Source: Coriaria nepalensis (lineage: Eukaryota > Streptophyta > Magnoliopsida > Cucurbitales > Coriariaceae). From it: DNA of 64,000 nucleotides. The notes under the pieces were generated by a model, which had not been told where the DNA came from, ran no database searches, and saw nothing but the letters and a program-made list of their open reading frames with translations. Made by a program: the position numbers and the translations under genes. The stretch lies in contig CP114493.1 in assembly GCA_027186245.1 (NCBI GenBank), forward strand, positions 689,501 through 753,500, written 5' to 3'. Shown one piece after another: positions 1 through 12,404 of the stretch (the first letter of the stretch is position 1; each line of letters starts with the position of its first letter).

Positions 1-413
1 TTAGAAATGTCTGCATCAACCCAGAAGTCAGGTAAAGTAAATTTCAATTACTTACTTAATTAAATTATTTAATTTACCCATTTATTAATTAATTAGACTA
101 TTAAAAAAAAACATTTATTGTTATTACTATTACTTTTTCTGAGAAATAAGACTCTAGAAAGTGAGTGAGGGGCTGAGCAAGCAAAATATTTTAGGGTGGA
201 CTAGTCTGCTAATTGTTTTTTGTGATTGGGGTGGAATCTGTAATAATTGAATAAATCAGGGTAAACAAGGAGAAGAGAGCAGCAGGGGTTTTGGAGAACT
301 TTTCGGAGGGAGAGAAGTACGCAGAACATTCTCTCAGGAAGTTCGTTCGTAACAAGTCTCCAGAAATTATGCCTTCGCTCAATGGCTTCTTCGCTGACCC
401 AAATCGAAGCTAA
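1..413 (+). CDS. 3' end of an unidentified gene (two terminal exons)
   Basis: The reading frame enters from outside the window, runs to base 31, and stops at a G|GTAAAG donor. A second exon plausibly begins at 286 after an AG acceptor and runs to the TAA at 411-413. Joined in phase these give about 53 residues, ending in a basic segment (RKFVRNKSPEI) followed by PSLNGFF and a short polar tail. I see no domain motif and do not recognise the family. The splice model rests on phase and consensus only. The C-terminal exon is credible because its codons stay open and the peptide is compositionally normal, unlike the AT-rich flanks. Confidence 0.45.
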
Positions 414-944
414 AATTAGAGTTAAAATGTAATTACATAAATAAAAAACCAGACATTAAGTTGGTTTTGTCATTTGGGAGATGATTCCTTAAACAATGTG
501 TATTGTGGATCTATAAACAAAACACTTCTGTGTAATGTTTTGTTGTGAACTACTACTATGTACTTGTGAATTTAAACCTTATTGTGAAAAGAGATGCTTG
601 ATTTGTTATTAAAAACTCTGGATATATCTAAATATGATTCAAATAACCATTAATATTTCGAATATAACCAAATCCGATCCTAATTCTATATTATTAGATG
701 GGATCCGATCGGGTCATTCGGATTTTAGGATCTGGATCCATTTGCACATGCTTAGTACCTCTCATCTGGACTCAATAGCTCTTCAGTTCGAGTTGGAGAT
801 AGAGAAATCTAAAAAGGTTGAAAAAAAAATGTCTTTTGTATTCTCAATATTCTAAATATAAATTTTACAATCATACAACAAAATTCTCAGGGAAGGGATA
901 TTCTTTTTTTTTTCTTACTTCAGAAAATTTGTAAAGTATAAAAC
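414..944. other. Intergenic, AT-rich, with a GGATC-rich repeat patch
   Basis: This lies between the upstream gene's stop and the end of APC8. It presumably holds both 3' UTRs, since the two genes converge here. A patch at about 680-745 repeats GGATC/CGGAT motifs and looks like a decayed repeat. No coding signal was found; a 73-codon open frame at 634-855 has no family resemblance. Confidence 0.5.
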
Positions 945-3550
945 TCATGGAGGAAATTGCTCTACATCCATGGAAGGAAAACCAGACTGTGTTCTCATCG
1001 CCCTGAGTAAACTCTTTGCCGTTTCTTTTTCCTGCACAAAAGAAAAACAAATATCAAACACAAGACAGTTTTATATAAACCTTTTAAAGTATTTGTATAT
1101 AATTTGCAAAACAAAGAAGATAAATTAAAGATAACTCACTGGGCCGGCATAATCCAAAAGGCGAGTACAATAAATCTCGGCTTCTTCAAACCTAGTCAGC
1201 GACCTGTAATAACGTGCAAGGAAAAGCAATGATTCAACCATATTCGGCCCTTCCCTATCTTCATCATCCATTCTCTCCAAATCCTTCTTATAATAAAATG
1301 CAGCTTCTTCATCACGATCAAGCTCACAATACAACTTTGCAAGCTTATGAAGAGCAATCGCTTCATTATCATTACAATCAACTGCCCTCTTATAACACTT
1401 GATCGCCTCATCTAGCATTCTAAGCTGTTCCGTTTCATAACACTGAGCCATAGCAATCCATAACCTTGAATCCTTGGGCTGTAAGAAAACAGATTTCCGG
1501 AAATAATGGAGAGCATAAAAGGGCATACACATCATTTCATAAGCTTGTCCTAATCCATACCAAGCTCTATAATCACGTGGGTTTATATCTACAGCTCTTC
1601 TATAAGCATCAATGGCAGCTGGAGTGTTCTTCATCTCAACATACTCATGACCCACGAGAGTCCAAGCAGTTAAATAACTGTTATCCAATTTCAGCGCCCT
1701 TTTGAAATACACAACCGATTTCTCATGCTGACCCTTCAAACTGTAATAATTCCCTATAATGCAACATGATTCAGGTCTGTATTTATCAGTCATAAATACT
1801 CTATGTGCCAAGTAACTAAGAGCAGAAAAACTCTCCTGTGCATAGAGCACATTGGAATACAAATCCATGTCTTCTACCCGATAAGGATCGTTCCTTAGAA
1901 GATCTTCGAAAATTGCTTCAACTGCTTCGAATTGCCTTAAGGAATACTGGGCTTTTGCGATTTGGGCCTGTATGTAATTACTAAAGGTGAAAGTAATGTG
2001 TAGAGACTCATATTTTACCAGGGATTCATTGTGCATTCTCAGTTCATGGTAAGATTTGGCAAGAAAGAAGTCCTTCATCCAATGGTTACTGAGATTAAGG
2101 CTGTTCAATATGTCGATTGTGGTGCATAAGGGCTGGAGTTCAGACCAAGCACTCCAATTCCAAGGATAGTTGTTCACTGATTCTGTAAGAACTGTCCGGG
2201 CGAGACTTTCGCTGCCCTTTTGTTTTAGCACAAGACCGTATAAGTATAACCCGAAAGGATCAATGGTACCATTTTTGCGAAGTGTAGATAATTCCCTGTC
2301 TAGAGATACAAGTTCGCTGTTTATGACATCACTCTTGCCCATTGGCCCCTCAATTTCTATCACCTCTTCTTCCTTTCTCTTCTCTCCAGCCTTTATGGTG
2401 GGGAAAAAAAGCAGTCAGTTACTCAGTTTGAATCAAAAGCCTGAATATAAGATATTCTAATCGAGATTAAATGATAACATATATATGTGTATACATTGAA
2501 GAGCAGAAATCTACAGGACACAGCTCGATACAAACTAATGAAATCTACAGAATGTAATCTGAAATAAGGGAAAAAGGGAAGAACTTACAGACTTATAAGT
2601 TCTACAGGACAATAGATCGCAGATTCTCAAGGGTACATATACATTACAGTTTTGTATTCAATCCTTTAAAAAAAGACCAGAGATTTAACCAATTTTTAAA
2701 CTACTCATGTCCATACATATCCACTGCAAAAGATAATATAAGCTTGCTGAATTTTTCATGTCATGCGACTAGAAATAAACTATATCATATATCTAACCAA
2801 ATAATATGTCCATACTCAAAGAAGAGACATTAATTCATCCTAGAGTAATATGTTCGCAAATCAATGAAATTGAGTGTAGCAATGAATTAACTAACCAGAT
2901 AAAGAGCATAACAGCGCAAGAACACAGATTTGTTTCCGGTCTGATTTCGGAGAACATGTGCAGCTCTTTTGAACTCTCTGCAATCAAAATACGATTTTGC
3001 AAGAAGGTAGAAATCACTGTCTACAATCTCATCCTCTTCCATTATTGGCGTGGATACATACGAAACACCAGCAATTGGAGTTGAACTGAATTCATTAGAT
3101 CGAAATCTCCGTAAAATGCTCGAGCTACCTCTCTGAAACCTAGTGTTCGTCGGCGTGAACTTTGTTGGATCCGCCTCGATCCCTACCATCTGTTCTGCGG
3201 CCCTAAGTTTTATCAAAATGCAGAGTCAGATCTAATATCCACAAAATATAAACCAGGACAATGCAAAGGAGAAGACAAAAAACGTGAACTTTTTTTAATT
3301 CAAGTGGTGATTTTCCTTCCCTTATTTCAAATCAACATGATGAATTTTGAGAACCTGAATACCGAGTTTGAAAGGAAAGGGAAAAAAAGGAGAAAAGAAA
3401 AAGCGGGGAATAAAAATGGCTGGATTTTTAGGGTTTAGGATTTCTGAATAGAGAAAAATAGTACCATTTTGAGGCGGAGTAGAGGCAACGATCACTAAGC
3501 TGACGAATCGCAGTTCGAAGCTCGTTTCTGCAATTTTCTTTCGAAATCAT
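945..3550 (-). CDS. APC8: Anaphase-promoting complex subunit 8 (CDC23), TPR scaffold
   Basis: APC8/CDC23 is a TPR subunit of the anaphase-promoting complex, the nuclear E3 ligase that destroys cyclins and securin. Four exons join in phase: 3550-3465, 2896-3202 (reading downward), 2390-1140 and 1031-945. They give 576 residues, close to plant APC8 (about 580). The start ATG (3550-3548) opens a conserved N terminus (ISKENCRNELR); TG|G splits a Trp codon at the first intron. The large third exon carries the TPR array, with signatures such as YRAWYGLGQAYEMM and ESCCIIGNYYSLKGQHEKS. The C terminus ends near FPSMDVEQFPP. All introns are GT-AG. It is divergent to DEL1, a regulator of an APC/C activator. 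The assignment is very secure; the exact ends are inferred. Confidence 0.95.
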
Positions 3551-4705
3551 CAATTACCACTACAAGATATCTAATTCTTCCTTCTCTCTCAGGCGAGCTA
3601 TCTACACCGTGCGCCGCCGCGTTTGGATGGTTTACTTGATATCGGCACTCAGTTCCGGCAGCTGCCTCGGAATTCCAGGCTCCGGTTTCTAAAAAAATCT
3701 GTGTATTTGGAAAAATTTGAAGCCCATAAAAAATAAAGCCCAAATTTGTAAGTAACAAAAATCTCTGTTTAATTAAAAGAGAATGGTAAAATCACTCTTA
3801 GCCCCTTAACTTACTATTTTATTTGAAAGGCTCTCTAAACTATTACTTTTAAGAAAGACACCCCCTCCCCCCCTAAACTAAGTTTTGTCTCCTTCAAGAC
3901 AGTTTTCGGCATTACCTTTCTTTTATAACTCAAAATTAATATTCTTTCATATTATTTCCTTCTTTTTCACTCTAGAGCCCCAACTCCATTGTTAAAGCTC
4001 AATTTTCTATATTTAATAGAACTCGAACTTCAGATCTAAAGTTGGTTCTATCAATAGAGCTCAAACTCTATTAATTGAGCTCCATTAATGAAGTTTGGAT
4101 TCTGATAGAGAATTGTGAGAAAAAAGTAAAATTATAAAAGGAAAATTTGGAGTAAAAAATATAAATGCAAATTAATTTGGGATTAAAAAGAGTTTAAAAT
4201 GCATATAAAGTGCCCTAATGATATCGGAAATAATTTTGTAAGAGGACAAAGTCTAATTTGAGAATAATTTAAGAGGCCCTTTCGAAAATTTAGTAATTTA
4301 AGGAGGATCTTTCGAGTATTATAGTAATTTTAGGGGCAAAGTGGGATTTGCCAAAAATAAACTAAAATTTGATAAAATTACCCGCGCGTACAACGAAGCG
4401 CGCGCGTTAAGATTCAAATTCCCTCGCAAAAGGTTCAGAAACAGAAATCCAACGCGCCGTTTAGAAACAAACAAACAAACATTTCAAAAAATTTAAATCC
4501 CCGCCCAAAAGAAATGAATTTCTCTTCCCTTCCCTCCTCTTTGACCAACCCTCTGCTTCCTTTTAATTAACGGCTCAGTCCCTCTCTCATCAAAGTTCGC
4601 TCCCTTTCCCTCCAACTTTTCGTTTTCTTCTCTAACTGTAAGAATTGGATTTCATCCAAACACGTCCTTACAATTTCGTTTCAGATCTACACAGCGGTGG
4701 AGGTT
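3551..4705. promoter_or_regulatory. Divergent promoter region between APC8 and DEL1
   Basis: About 1.15 kb separates the two start codons. The part at 4380-4510 stands out for alternating CG (cgcgcgtac, gcgcgcg, acgcgcc, ccccgccc) in otherwise AT-rich DNA. GC-rich elements of this sort are where E2F sites would be expected, but I found no exact TTTSSCGS match. The middle part (about 3790-4340) is AT-rich with short imperfect pentamer-like repeats and no coding signal. Each end should contain a 5' UTR. No canonical TATA box was obvious. Confidence 0.45.
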
Positions 4706-7126
4706 ATGCTCATGATGACTTCGCCTTCAGCTTTGCAGGATTCTTCTTCTTCCAGAGATCTCACTTACAGCAGAAAGCAGAAGTCTCTCGGTCTGCTTTG
4801 CTCCAAGTGCGCCTTCTCTCACTTCTTGATTTCATATTTCTCTTCTTTAACTCGATCTGTAGTTAGTTCATTTTCTTACTCGTTGCTTTTGATTTCAGTT
4901 TTTTGAGCCTGTACGACCGCGACGATGTCAATTTGATTGGCCTTGACGATGCTGCGTCAAAATTAGGTATACTTTTTAGATTTTGTAGAGGTTTAGGTAC
5001 ACGCTTCTTTTGGATTTTGTTTCTGTTCTTATTTTTATTTATTTATTATTGTTTTAATTGTAAATCTGCGGGTTTTTGTGGTTTGCAGGCGTTGAGAGGC
5101 GGCGGATCTACGATATTGTTAATGTCCTTGAAAGTATCGGGGTAAGAACCTGAATCTTATTCCTTTTGATCGATTTTTTCCCTTAAAATATCTTGCATTT
5201 TCGTGTTTTTGATAAAATTTTATTAATATTTTTGATCTAATTTTAGGTTCTTGCGAGGAAGGCAAAGAATCAGTACTGTTGGAGAGGATTCGCAGCAATA
5301 CCAGCAGCTTTACAGAAGCTCAAAGTAATTTCCATTTGTTTATTTACTAAATGTTGTTGATGAACTTCGGAAAACTAATATTTATTATTATTTAATTTGA
5401 TTGTATAATAGGAAGATGGTTTGAGGGAGAATTACTACGCCTTTAATAGCAACGATTGTTCAAAAGTAAGTGGAAATGATTTTGCAGCCCCTCTCTCCCT
5501 TTGTATTGATGATGTCGTTTCTCTATCCTAATTTGGGACGTCATTACAACATTTTTCTAATAATTTTAACAATTCTAGATATCAAATGATGAGGATGATG
5601 ATGAATGTTCTTCCAATCCCACAGTCGGAAGTCAGAATTCCAATTCCCAATCTTCAGCACCATCTAAAACCGGTACAAGTCTGTCTTCTTTTGTTGCTTT
5701 TTAGATAACTATAATATTTTACCAAATCTGAGTTTATAGCAGTCATGTTTGCTGTTTAAGTGTTTTAACTTCACATAACCGTTGGCGTCAAACTTGATTT
5801 TGTATTGGACTAGATCTTGAAAGGATTGCAAATTGATCATAATTCTATTTAGGCATTAGAAATCCTTAATCGAGAAATTTTGTAATTATTTGGTTACAGA
5901 AAACAAACGGGAAAAGTCTCTGGCTCTTCTAACACAGAATTTCGTCAAGCTCTTTGTCTGCTCTAATGTGAGTAAAAGGGTACATGCTTCTCCATGTTCT
6001 CCCTTCAACGATTTGTCTATTATATTGTTTATCAATTATCGTCAATATAATAATCTTTAATTTCATTCAGATGGACATGATATCTCTTGACGATGCTGCG
6101 AAGTTACTACTAGGCAGTGCCCGAAATGCAGCATTAATGAGAAGTATGAGTTCTTCATCTCCCTCTGCAACCGTATAAAAACACTTTTCCAACAAGTTGA
6201 AGTCTATCTGACTTATCAATTGACTAAGATTTTTCTCAATTCTGCAGCAAAAGTAAGACGGCTTTATGATATTGCGAATGTGCTGTCCTCTATGGGCCTA
6301 ATCGAAAAGGTACACATTCTTTCAAGTCCTCAAACCGATAACCCAAAAATAAAATAAAATATTTATATAAGATCTTTGGCTTTGTTCATTTAACTTAGTA
6401 GCAACTTGATTCTTTTAAGCAGACTCAATCAGCAGATACAAGAAAGCCTGTGTTTAGGTGGCTCGGATTAATTGGTAAACCTAAGATCAAATCTACAAAC
6501 AATTCAGTTTCAGTTCCTCAAGAGTCCAGGAAAAGGACATTTGGATCAGATGTCACAAACATCAGTATAAGGAGGAATAAGATGGAAAAGAAAACGCAGC
6601 TCAATATTCAGACACAAATTAAGGTGGAGACTACGGAAGATGAAGTTGAAAGAAGCAATACAGAGGACTATAGACAGGGTCTAAACAGCTACCAGTTTGG
6701 ACCCTTTGCTCCAGTCACTGTAGCTAAAGTAGATGTACCTGAAAATAACCATGGCATGGTAGCTCATGATTGGGAGAACCTTGCCTCAACTTACCGTCCT
6801 CAGTATCAGAGTCGAGGTATGCTTGATGATGATATAAACTGAATCATTTTGATTGAAATCAACATTTGAAAAACTGGGATTACTTAGATTGTTTCCTAGA
6901 CAAACTGGAATATTGTGTAGCAAATTGATTTCTGAAACTCTAACTGGACGGTGTTAGAAAACTTGTTGATATCTCTCTTTTTTTTTTTTTTTTTTTTTCT
7001 GTTACCAATAGTTTTCTGTCTTGCCTGTGAATTTTTCCAGCATTAAGAGAGCTTTTCTCCCACTACATGGAAGCATGGAAATCATGGTACTCAGAAGTTG
7101 TGAAGAAGCCTATTTCAATTTCATAA
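4706..7126 (+). CDS. DEL1: Atypical E2F repressor E2FE/DEL1
   Basis: DEL/E2Fe-type proteins carry two E2F DNA-binding domains, so they bind E2F sites as monomers without DP partners. In Arabidopsis DEL1 represses the APC/C activator gene CCS52A2 and so restrains endoreduplication. Eleven exons join in phase: 4706-4806, 4899-4966, 5089-5141, 5247-5324, 5412-5465, 5579-5672, 5900-5967, 6071-6143, 6248-6309, 6423-6816 and 7041-7126, giving 376 residues. The first binding domain shows LDDAASKLGVERRRIYDIVN, and the second shows DDAAK...VRRLYDIANVLSSMG. No dimerisation, marked-box or Rb-binding region is visible, as expected for DEL. The last small exon, ending SEVVKKPISIS, follows an intron with a long T tract (6971-6999). 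I chose the ATG at 4706 because an upstream in-frame GTG at 4697 is not a plant start. Confidence 0.94.
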
Positions 7127-7510
7127 ATCATTTAACTGAACATTTCTGTATCATTATAATTTTCTTACCCCCAACCCAACTTAAAGAGAGAGAAAGAGAC
7201 TAGCAAAATGTACTCGGTAGTTGGCATGTCCTCTATACCGCAGATCAGAGAAACATCTTCTCGGTAATTTCTATTTTATATAGCCTCTTCATTGTTACTA
7301 AATTATTAACCACATTTTTCTTTTGGTTTGATATTTGAAGCTTAAACACAAATGTGTATTAATATCTTTTCTGCATTATTTGAATTGTGTTTATGCAAGG
7401 TTACAACAATATGATCGTTGTTTAGTCCATTTATTCATTAACACAAAAAAAAAAAAAAAAAAAAGAAGCTAATTTGAGGGGAAGCGGTACCGATAGTATC
7501 GAGAGATGTG
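7127..7510. other. Short convergent intergenic region
   Basis: DEL1 (+) and the KONJAC gene (-) end towards each other here. The stretch holds both 3' UTRs and an A-rich run near 7445-7464. No gene was seen. Confidence 0.6.
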
Positions 7511-10385
7511 TTATAGAATAATTTCCCCTTGAACACCGAGATTGAGAGTCTTGTGTGGGAGGACAATGCTATTAATCACCACTACTTCATCTTCAACATT
7601 TACTGCTTCTCCTGTTACACCGCATTTCATACATTTACCCAATGAGCTACTGGAAATTTGTATCCGATAAGAGAGAAAGATGAAGTAAAGAACTAATACC
7701 TAAAATTGTTATCCCAAGTTTTGCATTGTAATCTCCTATAGCCTGAAAATCCAATGACAAAAATGACAAATGGTCAATTTAATGAATATTTGAGAAAATT
7801 GTTTATTTATTTATTTTCTGGAACTTGCCTGGACTCGTGACCATTGCCCAACCGATGATTTCCAACCGATAATTGCATGATTAACAACTGCATTTTCCTG
7901 AAAGAATAAAGTAAAATATTATGATAGAAGTGCCAAAATCTCAACATAAAATGTGCCTTTTTTTTTTATTTTTTCCTAAGGTGTACCTTGATTTCAACAT
8001 CATCAAGGATGATACAACAGATGAGCCTTGCACCAGCTCCAACTCGAGCATTTGCAGATATCGAAACATTAGGACCAATCTGTTCCACCAGTTGGATGTA
8101 TTTTTGCATGTTTAGATAGAAAAAAACATAAGGTTTAGACAAATTCCTAAGAAACAAATTCTGGGTGGGTCAAATTTTACCTTAGCAGTTGGGTGTATTT
8201 TTGCAGATGGATGAACAAAAACATCACCAATAATAGTTGCCTCCTTTGTACCATCCCCACTAACCAATAGTTTCGGGTTAGTGAGACGAAATTGAGAAAG
8301 ATACAAAGCCGAACATTTCAACGACATCCTATATAATGAAATTTCAACTCGTAAGATTTCACATTATGATTTTCAAGCTAATGAAGATAAGGTACAAAAA
8401 AAAAAAAAAAATACTATGCATTTTTTTAAGGCTTTTTTAGGCTTACCCAGGTGTTTTGATTTGCTCCCAAAAGGTAGTTGTTTCGTATGTATAGAACTTT
8501 TTCTTTCCCGCAAGAGGAGATAGGATGTCTTGATCCAATCTCACAAAATTTGTGGGCAGACTCCTGTTTTAAGATGAAAATGAGATTAAGAGTACTAATC
8601 AAGTTTTTTTTAATAATATGATTTGTAGACACGAGCGAAGGACAGTACTAAATAGAATGATTTAGCTTTGGACCTTGTTGCTGATTGGAGGGCTTCAAAG
8701 CTCGATTGCCGTCTCAGATTAGCTGCAATAACATAGAGGAGATCATGTTCAACATTTTCGGACAAAGAAAAGAAAATGTGTTCTAGATAAGAAGCCATTT
8801 TTTTGGGGGGTGCTTATTTGAATTTAGTTTGTACAACCTTAGTTTAAGCAAACTTGTCGAATCACTTTCATAGTTTTTCTCACCTCTATCTTTCCGTTGA
8901 GTTGAAACTCCGTCAATGGCCGTGAAGATATCAGGTGTAAATACATAGACCCCACAATTGATCAGATCACTTACCTTAATTTGAAAGGAGAAAGGTTAGG
9001 TAAACTCAGGTACTACTTAAGGTTAGTAGAAGAATAATTAAATTTATATAAATATACGTACAAAAGTTTCGGGTTTCTCAGTGTAATGAAGGAGCTCATT
9101 TGTGGTTGGATCTGCTATCAATTCACCAAACTGGTCTGCTGATTCGGCAGAAACCTAACAGGAAAATTAAAATGTCAGATTTAACAAAACACCAAATCGA
9201 ATTGGAGCTGAATATTATTAAAAAAATGAATTAAACGAATAAAAAAGAAAATTACTTACCCTGATTGCAAGAATTGTTCCCATCCCGCCATATATTCTAT
9301 GTGCCTCTGCATATTAAATTAAAAAAGAGTTGAGAAGGTTAGCAAATAAAATTCCAACCAGCCGGAAAACCGGTGTGTTTTGGATAAGTTTAAGACTCTA
9401 GTCTTCCTCCAACCTCCAGCTTAATCAAGAAACGAATTCAATTTTTACCGAGCATTTCGGGGAGCGGAAAACTACAGCAAACATCACAGTTGAGTAAGAA
9501 TATGTGTGACTGCAAAATTGAAATTCAAGCAAACGAAGAGATCACAGCACAGTTTCAAAAATGTAAAAACACTTAATATGATCGATCATAGAAGAAGGGC
9601 GGGAATAGAAACCGGGGTATCTTCCATGATCCTGTGTCGGAAGGTAAATAGTCCACCGGCTGAACCATGTGGCTTATCTTCCCTCAAGTATCTTAAAAAA
9701 ACAAAAGACAAGAAGAATTTTAAATTTTAAAAAACGAGAGAAGAGTTGAGAAAAAGACACATAATGTAGCAAAGAAGAAAGAAAAGGAAAGAAGTGATTA
9801 CCTAACTGGAACCTTAAGCTCATTAGAGATTGAGGATACATATAATGCAAATTCACGCTCCTCGTAGAATCCGATCAGATAGATCTGAGCTAGATTCGGA
9901 ATCTGTAACCGAAATTTCTATTTATTTATCTTTTTGGGGAAAATTATGATCCAAATTTAGTGTTAATTAGAAATTCAAGGAATGATTATAATTTTGCTTA
10001 CCCTTTTACAGGCAGAAATAGGATGATGAACCATAGGTTGTCCGGCTAAAGGGAAAAGTGGCTTAGGAATATTCAACGACAGGGGTCGGAATCTAGTACC
10101 TTATAAGATTCAAGAACAGAAATTTTTTTAACGAAAATTGTTGTAATAAATAGAAGTTCTGAATTATGATATAAAAATAAACCTTCTTCTGTTCAAACTT
10201 GAACTGAAACATAAATGAGTCACCATTACTACATGTTCTGTTTTTCTTTCTTCCTCAAATTCTGTCTAATCCCAGAAATAGAAAAAAAACAACAAAAAAG
10301 AATTTCAATTTTGATTTCTTTTCTAACCTTTTGTAGGACCACCCACCATAATTACAGCAACCACCTTCTCCTCTGAGCTTCCCAT
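7511..10385 (-). CDS. KJC1: GDP-mannose pyrophosphorylase-like protein, KONJAC type (GMPPA-like)
   Basis: This is a nucleotidyltransferase-like protein of the GMPPA/KONJAC group. In Arabidopsis these proteins stimulate the catalytic GDP-mannose pyrophosphorylase VTC1 and so supply GDP-mannose for glucomannan. Fifteen exons, read downward from 10385, give 415 residues, the length of KJC1: 10385-10328, 10099-10002, 9902-9802, 9691-9613, 9509-9449, 9306-9260, 9154-9062, 8974-8884, 8722-8674, 8563-8447, 8328-8181, 8079-7987, 7897-7829, 7742-7700 and 7611-7511. The N-terminal sugar-nucleotide domain shows [18 protein letters not shown] and [30 protein letters not shown] follows. The C-terminal half is a left-handed beta-helix with hexapeptide repeats ([19 protein letters not shown]). 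Exon 13 ends in a GC donor (CAG|GCAAGT). Exon 8 begins GTAAGT directly after its AG. It probably has a regulatory rather than catalytic role, by analogy. Confidence 0.92.
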
Positions 10386-11339
10386 CCTTCAGAAATTAAA
10401 AAAGAAACCCAGATCCCCAAAAACTCAAAATGACCAGAATTCTTGGGCTAAAATGCAAAACTGAAAATACCCAAATGCTTAATCAAATCAACTACTTAAA
10501 ATCTCCTCTCTTTTTTTCTTCTTTTGTGCTTGAAAATGAACCCTGCAAATTAGAATGGAAATTGATGTAAGTAGATATGAAAAGGCACAGATTTGATGAT
10601 GGTAGATATGCAAATAAGCAATTAGATAGTTTGGTAGAGGAGAGTATATATGGAAAAAAACAAAAATCAAGAAATTTCCACCTGCTTTTCGCACCACCAC
10701 AGAGATGACTGATGATTGATGAAAGAAAGACCCTGTTGTTCTAAAAAGCTTGCACGTTTATAGACTGAAGTTTCACTTTCAGAACAGATCTCTACGTTTA
10801 TACTCTTTGAATTTTTGGCAGATTTAAGATTGGCCCACCACTCAACCCATTTCTTGCTCCGCACTCGATCATTATCGATTAACATTTTTTTTATCATATT
10901 GTATATTATGAAAATATTGGATCAACAAATGAAATAATTAGCTCCTTTTGAGTACGAAATCAGCTGCATGAAAATGTTGAGATTTAGATTGGAGTAGTTT
11001 TGAAGTCCGTTTATTCAAAAAGTTTGATTGTAAAGATGGCAAACTTTGGTTTTATTTTAATGCCTTAACCATTTTAGATTTAGACTATTAACATCTTATA
11101 ACCCCCAATTACTGTCCCCTTTTAACGAAAAATATCATATGCACCCATAAGTGTATGAAAATAATATCATCTGTTATATACATATTAAAAATTAAGAGAT
11201 AAATCTTTGAGTATAACTGTTTCTATAATGTAATAATAAATAAATTTGAAGTGAAATATAATATGATAATATAAAAATAATATATATAATTAAGATAAGT
11301 TGTTCTATATAAAAATTTCTCAAAATAAGCATCCAACTG
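10386..11339. other. Upstream region of the KONJAC gene, AT-rich
   Basis: The first few hundred bases should contain the 5' leader and promoter of the gene at 7511-10385, perhaps with a non-coding exon near 10740-10880, which is less AT-rich and open on the minus strand. From about 10900 the sequence is AT-rich with no recognisable gene. Confidence 0.4.
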
Positions 11340-11720
11340 CAAAGGAGATTACAATGTCATCAGCATAAACCAAAAAGAATTGTAGTCATGCCATCATGGT
11401 GTGTAAAGTATAAACTGTAATTAGATTTCGATTGTTCAAAGCCAGCCTGCAAAACAGCAGATGTAAACTTTGCATTCCACTGTCGTGACGCTTGTTTCAG
11501 CCATACAAAGATTAGCTGAGTTTGCAAACTTTCTGCTTGGCAAAACCAGTGAGGCCAGGGGGGATTTTCATATAAACCTCTTCAAAGAGATCACCTTGGA
11601 GGAAGGCATTGAAGACATTCTTTTGGAAAATCAACATCTGATCTATCTCAAGCAATCAAGCCTGATCTCAAAACAATATGAGCTCCAATTTCTCTAGCGA
11701 AATCATCTCCATCAACATCT
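11340..11720 (-). pseudogene. Decayed Ty1/copia reverse-transcriptase fragment
   Basis: Read on the minus strand this stretch encodes broken copia polymerase sequence. Recognisable pieces, in order, are NAFLQGDLFEEVYMKIPPGL (about 11555-11616), a degraded KSLYGLKQ region with an in-frame stop and a one-base shift, QWNAKF, and finally the catalytic YADD at 11367-11356. No LTR, gag or integrase was found next to it, so it is an isolated, dead fragment. The + strand open frame at 11470-11697 is only its shadow. Confidence 0.85.
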
Positions 11721-12404
11721 CTGCTCCACTGTTGTTCCCATCCACTGTTGTGTGTTGTGTGTTGTTGTAAGCTTTTTGATCAGTATAAATGTTGGTATGA
11801 AGATGTGAATGAGAATATATATTATAAAAGAGAAAAAGTATACGCAAGGAAAAGTGGGTGGCAATGAAGCTTCTCTCCTGTTTGCTTACTAAATTAGGTA
11901 GATGAACAAAATTTTAGGCAGTCTCTCTCTCTCGTCATATGATCAACAAAAATTTGCTTTGATTCCTTCATGACTAGTCAAAATTTTGTGGTAGCACAAA
12001 ATATTATAAAAGATTAATAATTTAAAGAGTATTTCTACATTGATCATATATATAATGAACCGATCTTCCTTAATTATACAATAATATTAATATAATATAT
12101 ACTGAAACAACATGAAACTAATACATATAGTTAAGATAGATCGGTCTGCTGTGAATACAGATACACCCGAGAATTTCTCTAATTTAATAACCTATCATGC
12201 CACAGTTTGATTTCTGAAATTGAGTTTTTATTAGAAGAAGAAATTAAGTGTTGCTGGTCAGTGAGAAGAATCACAAGTCACATTCCATAAAGTTGTACCA
12301 AAAAATTGATAGGTGAGCTTTATTTAATGCTTGCTCTAAAACTCAGTTCTGCAATTCATGGAACACTCAACTCTTCCATTGTAGGTAACAGATTTTTAGT
12401 CATT
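11721..12404. other. Intergenic, AT-rich
   Basis: This may extend the dead copia fragment at its left end. The right end should hold the 3' UTR of the ALDH10 gene. A small TG-rich patch (tgttgtgtgttgtgtgttgttg) lies at about 11745-11768. No gene was seen. Confidence 0.5.

Noticed and set aside
634..855. 73-codon open frame
   Set aside because: Repeat-like GGATC-rich sequence, no family resemblance and no gene context.
4697..4705. Earlier GTG start for DEL1
   Set aside because: Plant nuclear genes start at ATG; the ATG at 4706 is in frame and fits the family N terminus.
11470..11697. 75-codon + strand frame
   Set aside because: Opposite strand of the decayed copia polymerase.
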